This document shows positions 27,520-36,798 of a DNA stretch of 64,000 nt, one piece after another. This stretch comes from Dyella kyungheensis (GTDB lineage: Bacteria > Pseudomonadota > Gammaproteobacteria > Xanthomonadales > Rhodanobacteraceae). The notes beneath the pieces were generated by a model. The model was given only the letters and a program-made list of their open reading frames with translations. It made no database searches and was not told the origin of the DNA. Each line of letters starts with the position of its first letter. The stretch's first letter is position 1. Position numbers and translations under genes: made by a program. The stretch covers positions 186,001 through 250,000 of the forward strand of contig NZ_JADIKC010000006.1 of NCBI RefSeq assembly GCF_016905005.1, read 5' to 3'.

Positions 27520-27542
27520 GCGCCCGCCGTGGCCCGCCGCGC

Positions 27543-28625
27543 TCAGTTCGACGCCGACTGCCAGGCCAGGCGTTCGTCGGCATCCAATGCCAGCGACACC
27601 GCCCGTCCGTCGGCCGCCGAAGCGATGGCTGCCTCGATCACCGCCATCACCGTGATCGCCTGTTGCGGCGTGACGGGATTGGCGCCTCGTCCCAGCACGG
27701 CGTCGCGAAAGGCCGCGTAGTAACGGCTCTGGTCGCCGCGGGGCGCAGTGAGCTGGGTGACCTGGCCGTTGCCGTCGTACAGCAGCAGCTCATCGGGATC
27801 GACGCCCCAGTCGGCATCGCCGGGACGCGTGCCGGCAATCAGCTGCGCTTCCTGCTGATCGATGTGCCGCTTGACCAGGCTGGCCTGCGTGCCGTGCACG
27901 GTGAAGCGCGCGCTGCCGCCGGCCACCAGCATACCGGCATGCAGGATCACGCGGCGCGCGCCATATTCGAGCACCACATGCGCCCAGTCGGTGGCCTCGC
28001 CTCCTTCGCGCTGCGTGGCCAGGCTGGCCCATACGCGCTCGGGCAGACCGAACAGGCACAAGGCCTGGTCCACCAGGTGCGGACCCAGGTCGTACCACAG
28101 GCCGCTGCCCGCGCCCGCCTGCTCGCGCCAGCGCGCGCGTACCTGCGGACGGAAGCGGTCGATATGCGACTCGAAGTGGGTCACCTGGCCCAGTGAGCCC
28201 AGCGACATGAGCTGCCGGACGCCGAGGAAATCGCTGTCCCAACGGCGGTTCTGGAACACCGACAGCACGCGCTGCTGCCGTGCGGCGACCGCGGCCAGTT
28301 CGCGCGCTTGCGCAAGATCGAGTGCAAACGGCTTGTCCACCACCACGTGCTTGCCTGCTTCCAGCGCGGCGCGCGCCAGCGGGGCATGCGTATCGTTCGG
28401 CGAAGCGATCACCACCACATCCAAGCGGGGATCGGCAAAGACCTCCTCGGCCCGGCCCCGCACATCCACGTCGGGCAGATCGGCATGCACCTTGCCGGCG
28501 TCCCGCGACACCACCGTGCCCAACGCAAGACCCGGCACGCTGCGGATCAACGGCGCGTGGAACGTCTTGCCGGCGAAACCGTAGCCAATCAGCGCCACGC
28601 GCAACGGAGCGGAAACATCAGTCAT
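27543..28625 (-). CDS. Gfo/Idh/MocA family oxidoreductase
   Basis: A 360-residue NAD(P)-dependent oxidoreductase. The N-terminal Rossmann fold is LRVALIGYGFAGKTFHAPLI, with VVIASPNDTHAPLARAALEA and the family's catalytic-lysine motif GKHVVVDKPFALD. The C-terminal alpha/beta domain carries GSGLWYDLGPHLVDQALCLF, containing the catalytic His. Such enzymes act on sugars, inositols or biliverdin; E. coli YdgJ-like members are close. The ATG at 28625 is preferred; the upstream in-frame extension is arginine-rich and unlike the family. The substrate is unknown. Confidence 0.9.
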   Translation of the reverse strand: MTDVSAPLRVALIGYGFAGKTFHAPLIRSVPGLALGTVVSRDAGKVHADLPDVDVRGRAEEVFADPRLDVVVIASPNDTHAPLARAALEAGKHVVVDKPFALDLAQARELAAVAARQQRVLSVFQNRRWDSDFLGVRQLMSLGSLGQVTHFESHIDRFRPQVRARWREQAGAGSGLWYDLGPHLVDQALCLFGLPERVWASLATQREGGEATDWAHVVLEYGARRVILHAGMLVAGGSARFTVHGTQASLVKRHIDQQEAQLIAGTRPGDADWGVDPDELLLYDGNGQVTQLTAPRGDQSRYYAAFRDAVLGRGANPVTPQQAITVMAVIEAAIASAADGRAVSLALDADERLAWQSASN

Positions 28626-28759
28626 GGGCAACTCGGGTGGATAACAGGTCTCCATGATAGGCCACGCCCGTCGACGGCCCGTCGGAAACGGCTTCGCATG
28701 GCGATAACGTTTTCGCGCGCACCATGCGGTGCCTTTCCGCCAGCGCCGAGGATGCCGAC

Positions 28760-29179
28760 ATGTCACTCCGTCCCGTGTTGATCGCCGCCCTGCTTGCGGC
28801 GGCTGGTGCGAGCAGCCCCATCGCCGCACAGGATGCACCCGCCGCCAATGCACCGCAGGCCAAGCGCACCATCCTCGACCAGCACGAACAAAGCGGCGTG
28901 CCGGGCACGGAGATCGTGCTCGGTACCGCCGACGTTCCCGCGGGTGGCGCGGTGGGTTGGCACGTGCACAACGGCGACGAATCGGGTTATGTGCTGAAGG
29001 GCAATCTCGTGCTCAAGACGCGCGGCAAACCCGACCAGGTGTTGAAGGCGGGCGATCACTTCTTCAATCCGCGCGGCGCGGTGCACAGCCTCGCTGCGGC
29101 GCCGGGCAGCGACGGTGGCGTGGCGCTGTCGACATGGATCGTCGACAAGGGCAAGCCGCTCGGCGAGCCGGTGAAGTAG
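28760..29179 (+). CDS. Secreted small cupin-domain protein
   Basis: A 139-residue protein with a signal peptide (cleavage near AAQ-DA, residue 24) and a single cupin barrel. The motif GGAVGWHVHNGDESGYVLKGNL supplies His, His and Glu as metal ligands; GDHFFNPRGAVHSLAA supplies the second motif. GAGG lies about eight bases before the ATG at 28760; an upstream in-frame ATG is possible. It is a periplasmic metal-binding cupin of unknown reaction. The 178-base gap to the next gene shows nothing I can name. Confidence 0.85.
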   Translation: MSLRPVLIAALLAAAGASSPIAAQDAPAANAPQAKRTILDQHEQSGVPGTEIVLGTADVPAGGAVGWHVHNGDESGYVLKGNLVLKTRGKPDQVLKAGDHFFNPRGAVHSLAAAPGSDGGVALSTWIVDKGKPLGEPVK

Positions 29180-29357
29180 CCGGTTGCGTGCGAGCAAGAG
29201 CGATATCGTGAACTGAGCACTTGGACCACACGCCACTCGTTTGCGCACTGCAGATCACCCGCGAATGCAGCGAATGATCTTGCGCGACTTCACGAACAAG
29301 TCACCGGCGCAGTGCTACTGAAGGTCCCCGTCTAGTCTGGCACCCCAGGACGGGGAC

Positions 29358-32300
29358 ATGAGCAAACGCACGCAGCGAGCACCGGCTCCATCGGCAAACT
29401 CCAGCCTTTACGGCGCGCCTCGACACCTTCTTCCGCTTCCTTCCCCTCGATTGCTTTTCGCCTGTGTGATGACTGCGCTGTCATCACCGGTCTTCGCCAA
29501 TTGCGTATTGCAATCCGATGGCCTGACCGTGTTGTGCGATGGCAGCGCGCCCAACCCCTTCACCCGCAGCATCAACGCGATCACGGTGGGAACCGGAACG
29601 TTGGTCATTCCATCCAGCGGAGCCAAGGTGATCGTGAACGCCGGTGCCGGCGTCTCCACCACGGGTGCCGCCATCCAGGTCGGCAACAACAGCAGCGTGA
29701 GCAATGCGGGCGCCATCAGCACGACCTTCATCAACGCCTACGGCATATGGGCGGGCGACCCGAACAACGCATCGAGCACCACGGTGGGTTACGGCAATAC
29801 GCTGGAGAACGACGGCAGCATCCGGACCACCGGCAGCAATTCGGTGGGTATGTTCGCGCGCACGGCCAACCGCACGGCGGGCAACACGCTGATCAATCGC
29901 GGACGCATCGATACCTTCGGCTCGATCTCCGGTGCCAGCACGCGTTCGTCCTCGGCAGGCATACGTTCGGAGAGCGTGGTGGCCAGCACCATCCTCAACT
30001 ACGGCATCGTCGCCGCACATGGTGCCTACGCCACCATCGGCACCGGCCCAAGCATCGCCATCGCCGGCAATGGCGTGGAAATGGCCGGGCCCGGCAGCTT
30101 CACCAACGCGGCGGGCGCGAGCGTTTCCAGCGACAACGCCTATGGCTTCTACGCGAACGGACCCAACGCCAACGGCATCACGGTGACCAATGCCGGCAGC
30201 CTGAGCGGCAGCCGCGGCGCGATCCTGTTCGGCGCGGGACAGTCCAACAACACCGTCATACTGCAGGCCGGCTCCAGCACCGGCGGATCGATCGATGGCG
30301 GTACCGGCGGCAGCAACAACACACTGGCCTTCGACGGCTTCACCTCGACGGCGTTCGCCAATGCGATACCGAACTGGCAATTCGTGGCTCTGCGCAACGC
30401 CGCCAACGTGACGTTCTCCGCAGCGAACTACGCGCTCACCAATCTCTCGCTGGATGCAGGCACCACCGCGACCTTCGCCACGCCCGCGCTGAGCATCGCC
30501 GGCCAGATCACCGACAACGGCGCGCTGGTGTTCGACAGCCCCAACAACCTCGCCATCGCTGCGCCGATCCTGGGCAGTGGCACGCTGACGCAGGCAGGCG
30601 ACGGCACGCTGCTGCTGAACGGTGCGAGCACCTATACGGGCGCCACCACGGTCGCCAGCGGCACGCTGCAGGCGGGCGGCGCCAACATGTTGGCACCCGC
30701 TAGCGCTTTCAGCGTGAACAGCGGCGCCACGCTCGACCTGGGCAACGCCGACCAGACCATTGGCAGTCTCGCCGGTGCGGGCAGCGTGACATTGGGCGCG
30801 GGAACGCTCACCACCGGTGGACTGGGCAGCTCCACGTCGTTTGGCGGTGTGATCGCCGGAAGCGGTGCGCTGGTGAAGACGGGCGCCGGCAGCATGGCGC
30901 TCACGGGCGCCAACACCTATACCGGCGGCACCACGATTGCGGCCGGAACACTGCAACTGGGCGATGGCGGCAGCGGCGGAAGCATTGCGGGCGATGTAAC
31001 CGACAATGGATCGCTGGTGTTCGATCGCAGCGACACTTCGACGTTTGCCGGCACGATCTCGGGCACCGGATCGGTGACCCAGCAAGGCACGGGCGTCACC
31101 GTTCTCACCGGCAACAGCAACTACAGCGGCGGCACCACCATCAGCGCCGGAACGCTGCAGCTGGGCAATGGCGGGAGCAGTGGCAGCATCGTCGGCGACG
31201 TGACCGACAACGCAGCGCTGGTGTTCAACCGCAGCGATGCGTCGACGTTCGACGGCACGATCTCCGGCACCGGCAGCGTGGCGCAGCAAGGCACGGGCAC
31301 CACCATCCTCACGGCCGACAACCTCTACAGCGGCGGCACCACGATCCAGGCCGGTGCGTTGCAGCTCGGCAATGGCGGCACCAGCGGAAGCATCCTGGGT
31401 GACGTGACGGACAACGGACGCCTGATTTTCGATCGCTCGGACACGGTCACCATCCCTGGCGTGATTTCCGGCAGCGGCAGCGTGAAGCAGCTCGGCAGCG
31501 GCACCACGATCTTCACCGGCAACCACAGCTATACCGGCGGCACGGTGATCGCCAACGGCGCACTGCAACTGGGTAACGGCGGCACCAGCGGCAGCATCGT
31601 GGGCGACGTGCAGGACGGCGGCACGCTGATCTTCAACCGCTCGGACACGGTTACCTTCAACGGCGTGATCAGCGACTGGACCACCACCACGCCCGATCCG
31701 ATCGGCGCCGTGCAGCAGAACGGCACCGGCGCCACCGTACTCACCGCGCTCAACACCTACAGCGGCACGACCATGGTCAATGCCGGCACGCTGGCGGTGG
31801 GCAATGTGCCGATCAGCACCGCGGCGATTGGCGGCGGCGGTGCGGTGAACGTGGCCAACGGCGCCACCCTGGGCGGCTACGGCATGATCGGCAACTACGA
31901 CGGCTCGGGTGGCCCCGTGAACAACGACGGCACCATCGCCGTTGCCGATGCCGTGCCGTTGTTCCAGGGCGGCAGCAAGGGCGACTTCGCCATCAACGGC
32001 ACGCTGACCAACAACAACCTGATCCAGCTGGCGGGCGCAGGCGTGGGCAATAGTTTGTTCGTCGGCAATCTGGTCGGTCATGGCAATTCGCGTATTGCCA
32101 TGAACACCGTGCTGGGCGATGACGCATCCAACTCGGATCTGCTGGTGGTCAGCAAGGGTGTTACCAGCGGACATACGGTGATCAACGTCAGCAATGTCGG
32201 CGGCCAGGGCGCCGCAACGCCCGGCAATGGCATCCTGGTGGTGGCCGCCTCCGGCCAGGCCGCCACCACGCCGGATGCGTTCGAACTCAGCACGCCGCTC

Positions 32301-33455
32301 GAGGCGGGCCCGTATCAGTACGCGCTGTTCAAGGGATCGCGTGACACCTCCTCGCCGGAATCCTGGTACCTGCGCTCGGAAGACCCGACGCCTCCCACCG
32401 ATGTGCTCGATGCCCTGGGCATCACCATCCCCGCGCCCGGTACGCCGGCAGCGACGCGACCCTATGTGGCCTACTACCGGCCGGAAGTCTCGTTGTATAC
32501 CGCGCTGCCCTCGATGGCGCTCAACTACGGCAAGGCGTTGATCGGCACCCTGCACGAACGCGTGGGCGAGGAAGCGCAGCTGCGCGATATGTCGGGCGAC
32601 GGCTTCGGCGCCAGCGGCGTGTGGGCGCGCGTGATCGGCCAGGATGGCCAATGGGATGCGAAGAGCGGCGGCATCTATCGCGACGGCCCCTCGTTCGACG
32701 ACAACATGGTCGCGGTGCAAGCCGGCCTGGATCTCTATCGCGATGAACGCGACGGCGGTGCCCGCGACTTTGCCGGCGTGCTTGCCTCGGTGGGTCATGG
32801 TCATGGCGGCGTGACCAACTACGACGACACTTCGGCGGGCAACGACCGTTTTGATGCGACCTCGGTCGGCGTCTACTGGACGCGCTTTGGCGCGAAGGAC
32901 TGGTATCTCGACGGTGTGGTTCAAGGCACCTGGTACGACGCCAAGTCCACCTCGAACGAACAGCGGAGTCTTTCCACGCAGGGATTTGCCACGACGTTGT
33001 CGCTGGAGGGCGGCTACCCGTTCGCCTTTGCCAACGGCTGGTCGCTGGAGCCGCAGAGCCAGCTGATCTATCAGTCGCTGCAGCTCGACAACGCCACCGA
33101 TAGCTCGGCGCGTGTGCAGTTCCGCGACAGCGATTCGCTTGCCGCGCGCGTGGGCGGCCGGGCATCGCATACCTGGGCGTGGGATCAGGCGGGCAAGCCC
33201 CGGCTGCTGTCGGGCTGGTTCTTCGCCAACATCTGGCATGAGTTCAAGGCGGATGCGGTGACCGCGTTTTCCTCGCAGACCGGCGATGTTCCATTCCACT
33301 CTGATCTGGGCGGCAGCTGGTGGGAATTGGGGACGGGTCTGAGCACGCAATTGAGCAAGAGCGCGTCGCTGTACGCCACGATCAGCTACGACAAAGGTTT
33401 CAACGAAGGCGTGAAGGCTGTCAACGGAAACCTGGGTATGCGCATTAACTGGTAG
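29358..33455 (+). CDS. Autotransporter (type Va) with repeated beta-helix passenger
   Basis: The 1365-residue protein has an extended signal region (basic N-terminus, hydrophobic PSPRLLFACVMTALSSPVFA, cleavage near residue 48). The Ser/Gly/Asn/Thr-rich passenger contains the autotransporter motif [NS]TYTGxTTVxxGTLQxG many times. A beta-barrel translocator covers about the last 280 residues (from about residue 1085, GFGASGVWARVIGQDGQWDA) and ends in GNLGMRINW. No catalytic motif is seen in the passenger, so adhesion or biofilm is the likely role (family inference). ACGGGGAC precedes the ATG. An internal array is listed separately. Confidence 0.92.
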   Translation: MSKRTQRAPAPSANSSLYGAPRHLLPLPSPRLLFACVMTALSSPVFANCVLQSDGLTVLCDGSAPNPFTRSINAITVGTGTLVIPSSGAKVIVNAGAGVSTTGAAIQVGNNSSVSNAGAISTTFINAYGIWAGDPNNASSTTVGYGNTLENDGSIRTTGSNSVGMFARTANRTAGNTLINRGRIDTFGSISGASTRSSSAGIRSESVVASTILNYGIVAAHGAYATIGTGPSIAIAGNGVEMAGPGSFTNAAGASVSSDNAYGFYANGPNANGITVTNAGSLSGSRGAILFGAGQSNNTVILQAGSSTGGSIDGGTGGSNNTLAFDGFTSTAFANAIPNWQFVALRNAANVTFSAANYALTNLSLDAGTTATFATPALSIAGQITDNGALVFDSPNNLAIAAPILGSGTLTQAGDGTLLLNGASTYTGATTVASGTLQAGGANMLAPASAFSVNSGATLDLGNADQTIGSLAGAGSVTLGAGTLTTGGLGSSTSFGGVIAGSGALVKTGAGSMALTGANTYTGGTTIAAGTLQLGDGGSGGSIAGDVTDNGSLVFDRSDTSTFAGTISGTGSVTQQGTGVTVLTGNSNYSGGTTISAGTLQLGNGGSSGSIVGDVTDNAALVFNRSDASTFDGTISGTGSVAQQGTGTTILTADNLYSGGTTIQAGALQLGNGGTSGSILGDVTDNGRLIFDRSDTVTIPGVISGSGSVKQLGSGTTIFTGNHSYTGGTVIANGALQLGNGGTSGSIVGDVQDGGTLIFNRSDTVTFNGVISDWTTTTPDPIGAVQQNGTGATVLTALNTYSGTTMVNAGTLAVGNVPISTAAIGGGGAVNVANGATLGGYGMIGNYDGSGGPVNNDGTIAVADAVPLFQGGSKGDFAINGTLTNNNLIQLAGAGVGNSLFVGNLVGHGNSRIAMNTVLGDDASNSDLLVVSKGVTSGHTVINVSNVGGQGAATPGNGILVVAASGQAATTPDAFELSTPLEAGPYQYALFKGSRDTSSPESWYLRSEDPTPPTDVLDALGITIPAPGTPAATRPYVAYYRPEVSLYTALPSMALNYGKALIGTLHERVGEEAQLRDMSGDGFGASGVWARVIGQDGQWDAKSGGIYRDGPSFDDNMVAVQAGLDLYRDERDGGARDFAGVLASVGHGHGGVTNYDDTSAGNDRFDATSVGVYWTRFGAKDWYLDGVVQGTWYDAKSTSNEQRSLSTQGFATTLSLEGGYPFAFANGWSLEPQSQLIYQSLQLDNATDSSARVQFRDSDSLAARVGGRASHTWAWDQAGKPRLLSGWFFANIWHEFKADAVTAFSSQTGDVPFHSDLGGSWWELGTGLSTQLSKSASLYATISYDKGFNEGVKAVNGNLGMRINW
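30910..31749 (+). repeat. In-frame 204-bp tandem repeats in the autotransporter passenger
   Basis: Four units of about 201-210 bp start near 30910, 31114, 31321 and 31525, with a half-unit before (30628) and after (31750). Each encodes YxGGTTIxAGxLQLG, then GGxxGSIxGDVTDNxxL, then FDRSDTxTFxGxISGxGSV and QxGTGxTxLT. The unit length of about 68 residues corresponds to several beta-helix turns. DNA identity between units is high, so copy number could vary by recombination. Confidence 0.88.
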
Positions 33456-33605
33456 GTACTCGCGCCCGTCGCGTTGGCGAGGCCTTCCTGGGCCTGTCTA
33501 AGTCCGCGCTAAGCAAACCGCCGCTGCGCATCACCCCTGTGCAACAGAACTGTCAAACGGCGAACCCACGCTAGTGCCCTGAATCCAGCCACTACTCGGG
33601 CCGCC

Positions 33606-35909
33606 ATGTCTTCCTCTTTCCGTCGGCGCTGCGACGCGCCGCAGCTTGTCCTGCGTCCTATTTCCGGTGCGATCGCGCTGGCCTTGCTGGTCAGCCTGTC
33701 GCTGAGCCAGCCCGCGCATGCCACCGATGCCGATACGGCGGCCAGCACCCCAGCCGATGCGTCGTCCAAGCCCGGCGCCAGCGCACTGAAGGCGCCGAAG
33801 GAACTGGAAGAAGTCGAAGTGCAGGGCTCGGCTGCCACCTCGGCCATCACCCAGGCGCCCGCGCAGGCCGACCTCAACATCACCCAGCCGCAGTCGGTGA
33901 TCGGGCTGGACTGGATCAGCAACCATGTGGCGCCCACCGCCGATTACGCGGCGATTGCCGCCATTGCGCCGGGCGTGACCAATGTCAGCACGGCTGGCCC
34001 GGGTCTGGGCGAATCCAAGCAGATGACGTTGCGCGGCTTCAACGACAACTCCTACAACGTCACCTACGACGGCATTCCGTTTGGCGACACCAACGATTTC
34101 AGCCATCACACCAGCAGTTACTTCCCGGCCAAGATGATCGGCCAGGTGGTGGTGGACCGCGGCCCCGGCAGCGCCAGCACGATCGGCGAGGCGACGTTCG
34201 GCGGCACCGTGGCGCTGAGTTCGAAGGACCCGACCGATTCGTTCTCGTTCATCCCGACGCAGAGTTTCGGCAGCTACGACACCTCGCTGACCCACCTGGA
34301 ACTCAACACGGGCAAGCTCGACGACCTCGACGGCGGCAAGCTGATCGCCAGCGCGCAGTACATCAGCACCGATACGGCCAAGACCGACGGCGACACCTCG
34401 CGCAAGACGGGCTATATCAAGTACGTGCAGCCGGTGGGCTCCAACACCGAGATCACCTTCCTCAGCAACTACAACTACATCCGCTTCAACAACCCGAACC
34501 TCAGCTCGTTGACGCTGCAGCAGATCGACCAGCTGGGCCGCAACTTCGGCCTCAACAACGATCCCACCAGTACCAACTGCGCCTGCTACAACTTCCAGAC
34601 CAAGCAGACCGACCTGGAATACCTCGGCGTCCACAGCCTGCTGTCGGACACCTGGTCGCTGGACAACAAGGTCTATACCTACGCCTACGACAACACCAGC
34701 CATGAGAGCCCTTACGTGGGCACCAAGGCATCGCCCACCAACATGGGCGGCTACGTGAAGATCAACAACTACCGCGCCTGGGGCGATGTGTTCCAGCTGG
34801 TGCATGCGGACGACCATGGCCAGTTCCGCACCGGCGGCTGGTACGAGTACACCAACAACGAGCGCAGCAGCATCGCCATCGACTACGGCCGCGACGGCGC
34901 CATCGACGTGAAGCCGGGCGCGTCGACGTTCGGCACGTTCAACAGCAAGGGCGTGTACAGCGGGCCGTACAAGTACACGATGAAGGACCAGCTGCATACC
35001 GGCCAGCTCTACGCCGAGTATGAGTGGTACGCGTCCGACGGCCTGAGCATCACGCCGGGCGTGAAGTACTTCAACGTCAGCCGCGACATCGAGGCGCCGA
35101 TCAACCAGACCACCAAGACGCCGCTGTATTACAGCCAGACTTGGGACAAGACGCTGGGCTACCTCACCGCGAACTATCTGCTGCGCGATGACTGGAGCAT
35201 CTACGCCACCGCGGCGCAGGGCATGCTCACGCCGAACCTCAACGAGTTCTACGTGCCCAATCCGGCGCTCGACAACACCAAACCCGAGCAGACCATGAAC
35301 TACCAGTTCGGCACGGTCTACAAGACCGAGCGCTTCAATGCCGATGCCGACGTGTACTTCATCAACTTCAAGAACTACCAGTTCTCCACCACCGTGCCCG
35401 GCACCACCGATGCGGTGTACTACCTGGCCAAGGGTGCGTACATCAAGGGTATCGAAGGCGAGCTCACCTACTACGTGGGTTCGGGCACCAGCGTGTTCGC
35501 CAACGGCTCGCTGCAGGATGCGACGTTCAAGGGCTCCAAGCTCGACATCCCCAACGTGCCGGACCGCACCGCCGCGCTGGGCGTGATGTATGAGAACGAC
35601 GGCTTCTTCGCCTCGCTCTACGACAAGTACTCGGGCAGCCAGAAGGCGTACAACTCCAGCTTCAATCCGGACGTCGCCTCGTCGGTGACCTCGACCATCG
35701 GCACCGGCGGTTACTGGCAGGCGGCGATGAGCGTGGGCTACGGCCAGAACCTCACCGGCTCGGTGATCAAGAGCTACAAGTTGCGCCTGCAGGTGGACAA
35801 CCTATTCGATGCGCACAACCTGGTGATCAACTCGGTGAGCGGCAACGTGGGCTCGTACTACGTGCTGCCGGGCCGCAGCTGGTTCGCTTCCGTGTCGCTG
35901 GCCCTGTGA
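33606..35909 (+). CDS. TonB-dependent outer-membrane receptor
   Basis: The 767-residue receptor has a signal peptide (cleavage near AHA-TD, residue 39), a TonB-box-like EEVEVQG near residue 75, and a plug domain. The plug reads APGVTNVSTAGPGLGESKQM, LRGFNDNSYNVTYDGIPFGD, RGPGSASTIGEATFGG. A 22-strand barrel follows, ending in SWFASVSLAL with a C-terminal hydrophobic residue. PSVIGLDWISNHVAPTADYA-type segments occur in Xanthomonadales receptors of unknown ligand. It lies 14 bases before an acid phosphatase, so both are in one operon. A phosphorylated ligand is an attractive but unproven guess. Confidence 0.93.
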   Translation: MSSSFRRRCDAPQLVLRPISGAIALALLVSLSLSQPAHATDADTAASTPADASSKPGASALKAPKELEEVEVQGSAATSAITQAPAQADLNITQPQSVIGLDWISNHVAPTADYAAIAAIAPGVTNVSTAGPGLGESKQMTLRGFNDNSYNVTYDGIPFGDTNDFSHHTSSYFPAKMIGQVVVDRGPGSASTIGEATFGGTVALSSKDPTDSFSFIPTQSFGSYDTSLTHLELNTGKLDDLDGGKLIASAQYISTDTAKTDGDTSRKTGYIKYVQPVGSNTEITFLSNYNYIRFNNPNLSSLTLQQIDQLGRNFGLNNDPTSTNCACYNFQTKQTDLEYLGVHSLLSDTWSLDNKVYTYAYDNTSHESPYVGTKASPTNMGGYVKINNYRAWGDVFQLVHADDHGQFRTGGWYEYTNNERSSIAIDYGRDGAIDVKPGASTFGTFNSKGVYSGPYKYTMKDQLHTGQLYAEYEWYASDGLSITPGVKYFNVSRDIEAPINQTTKTPLYYSQTWDKTLGYLTANYLLRDDWSIYATAAQGMLTPNLNEFYVPNPALDNTKPEQTMNYQFGTVYKTERFNADADVYFINFKNYQFSTTVPGTTDAVYYLAKGAYIKGIEGELTYYVGSGTSVFANGSLQDATFKGSKLDIPNVPDRTAALGVMYENDGFFASLYDKYSGSQKAYNSSFNPDVASSVTSTIGTGGYWQAAMSVGYGQNLTGSVIKSYKLRLQVDNLFDAHNLVINSVSGNVGSYYVLPGRSWFASVSLAL

Positions 35910-35923
35910 CGGAGGAGATCAGC

Positions 35924-36649
35924 ATGATGTTCAAGCGCACCCTCCTTGCACTGCTGTTGATCGCGCCGTCCCTGGCTGCTGCCAAGGACTCGCATGCGAA
36001 TGCGTACCTCAGCGACGCGCAGGTCGATGCCGTGATGTCTGCCCTGCCCCCACCGAGCCCACCGGGCACCGCGGAAGACCAGGCCGACCGCGCCACCACC
36101 GATCGCGCGTTCGCCGCGCGCTCTTCGGCCGATTTCGCCCAGGCGAAACAGGAGGAGAAGTTCAATGCGTTCGACTTTGCCCCGGTAATCGGCACGGACT
36201 TCCGTGCGGACAAGCTTCCCCACGTGGCCGCGCTGTTCAAGGAAGCCGAGCACGAGACGAAGGAAGCGGTGGATCTGTCCAAGAACCACTGGAAGCGCGT
36301 GCGCCCCTGCCCGCCGGCATCGGACTGCGCGATGCATCCCGAGGCGTTGGCGAAGAAGAGCTTCGGCTACCCCAGCGGTCATTCCAGCCGCGCCACGGTC
36401 GACGCCATCCTGCTCGCGCAACTGTTTCCGCAGGACGCCGATGCGCTGATGCAGCACGCACGCGATATCGGCTGGCGCCGCGTAGTGAAGGGCGTGCACA
36501 CGCTGCAGGACATCTATGCGGGCCGTCAGTTCGGCCAGGCACTGGCGACCGACATGCTCGCTTCGCCGGCCCTGCAGCACGATCTCGCGGCCGCCCGCGA
36601 GGAATTGCGTGCCGCCGGCCTGGTGTCCAGCCCTTCCAAGGCCCCCTAG
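35924..36649 (+). CDS. Class A non-specific acid phosphatase (PAP2 superfamily), periplasmic
   Basis: The 241-residue enzyme has a signal peptide (cleavage near AAA-KD, residue 20). The three PAP2 motifs are present: K120-x6-R127-P128 (KNHWKRVRP), PSGH at 150-153 (YPSGHSS), and R186-x5-H192-x3-D196 (RVVKGVHTLQD). The usual Ser before this Arg is Arg here. It hydrolyses phosphomonoesters via a phosphohistidine. GGAGGAG lies six bases before the ATG. The 14-base gap behind the TonB receptor means co-transcription; a two-component system follows 149 bases later. Confidence 0.93.
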   Translation: MMFKRTLLALLLIAPSLAAAKDSHANAYLSDAQVDAVMSALPPPSPPGTAEDQADRATTDRAFAARSSADFAQAKQEEKFNAFDFAPVIGTDFRADKLPHVAALFKEAEHETKEAVDLSKNHWKRVRPCPPASDCAMHPEALAKKSFGYPSGHSSRATVDAILLAQLFPQDADALMQHARDIGWRRVVKGVHTLQDIYAGRQFGQALATDMLASPALQHDLAAAREELRAAGLVSSPSKAP

Positions 36650-36720
36650 TACCTGTCCGCGGGCTCCGCATGGCCCGCAGGCAAGTGCGATTGCCCAGGG
36701 ATGGGCAGCTTTACCCAGGA

Positions 36721-36737
36721 CGGTAACAAAACGGTAA
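36721..36737 (+). promoter_or_regulatory. Direct repeat with 11-bp period, candidate response-regulator site
   Basis: The hexamer cggtaa occurs at 36721-36726 and again at 36732-36737. The 11-bp period is the spacing expected for tandem OmpR/PhoB-type dimers. It lies about 60 bases upstream of the response-regulator gene. Autoregulation is common in this family. A related ttaccc lies at 36711-36716, just upstream in opposite orientation. Confidence 0.45.
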
Positions 36738-36798
36738 GACAATCGGACGCTGACCCGGCGGGCCCCTCGGCCCGCCGTTCTCGTAGCGAGAGGACGTG

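Noticed and set aside
29484-33350. 1288-residue open frame on the minus strand
   Set aside because: It mirrors the autotransporter repeats; no start signal and no recognisable domain.
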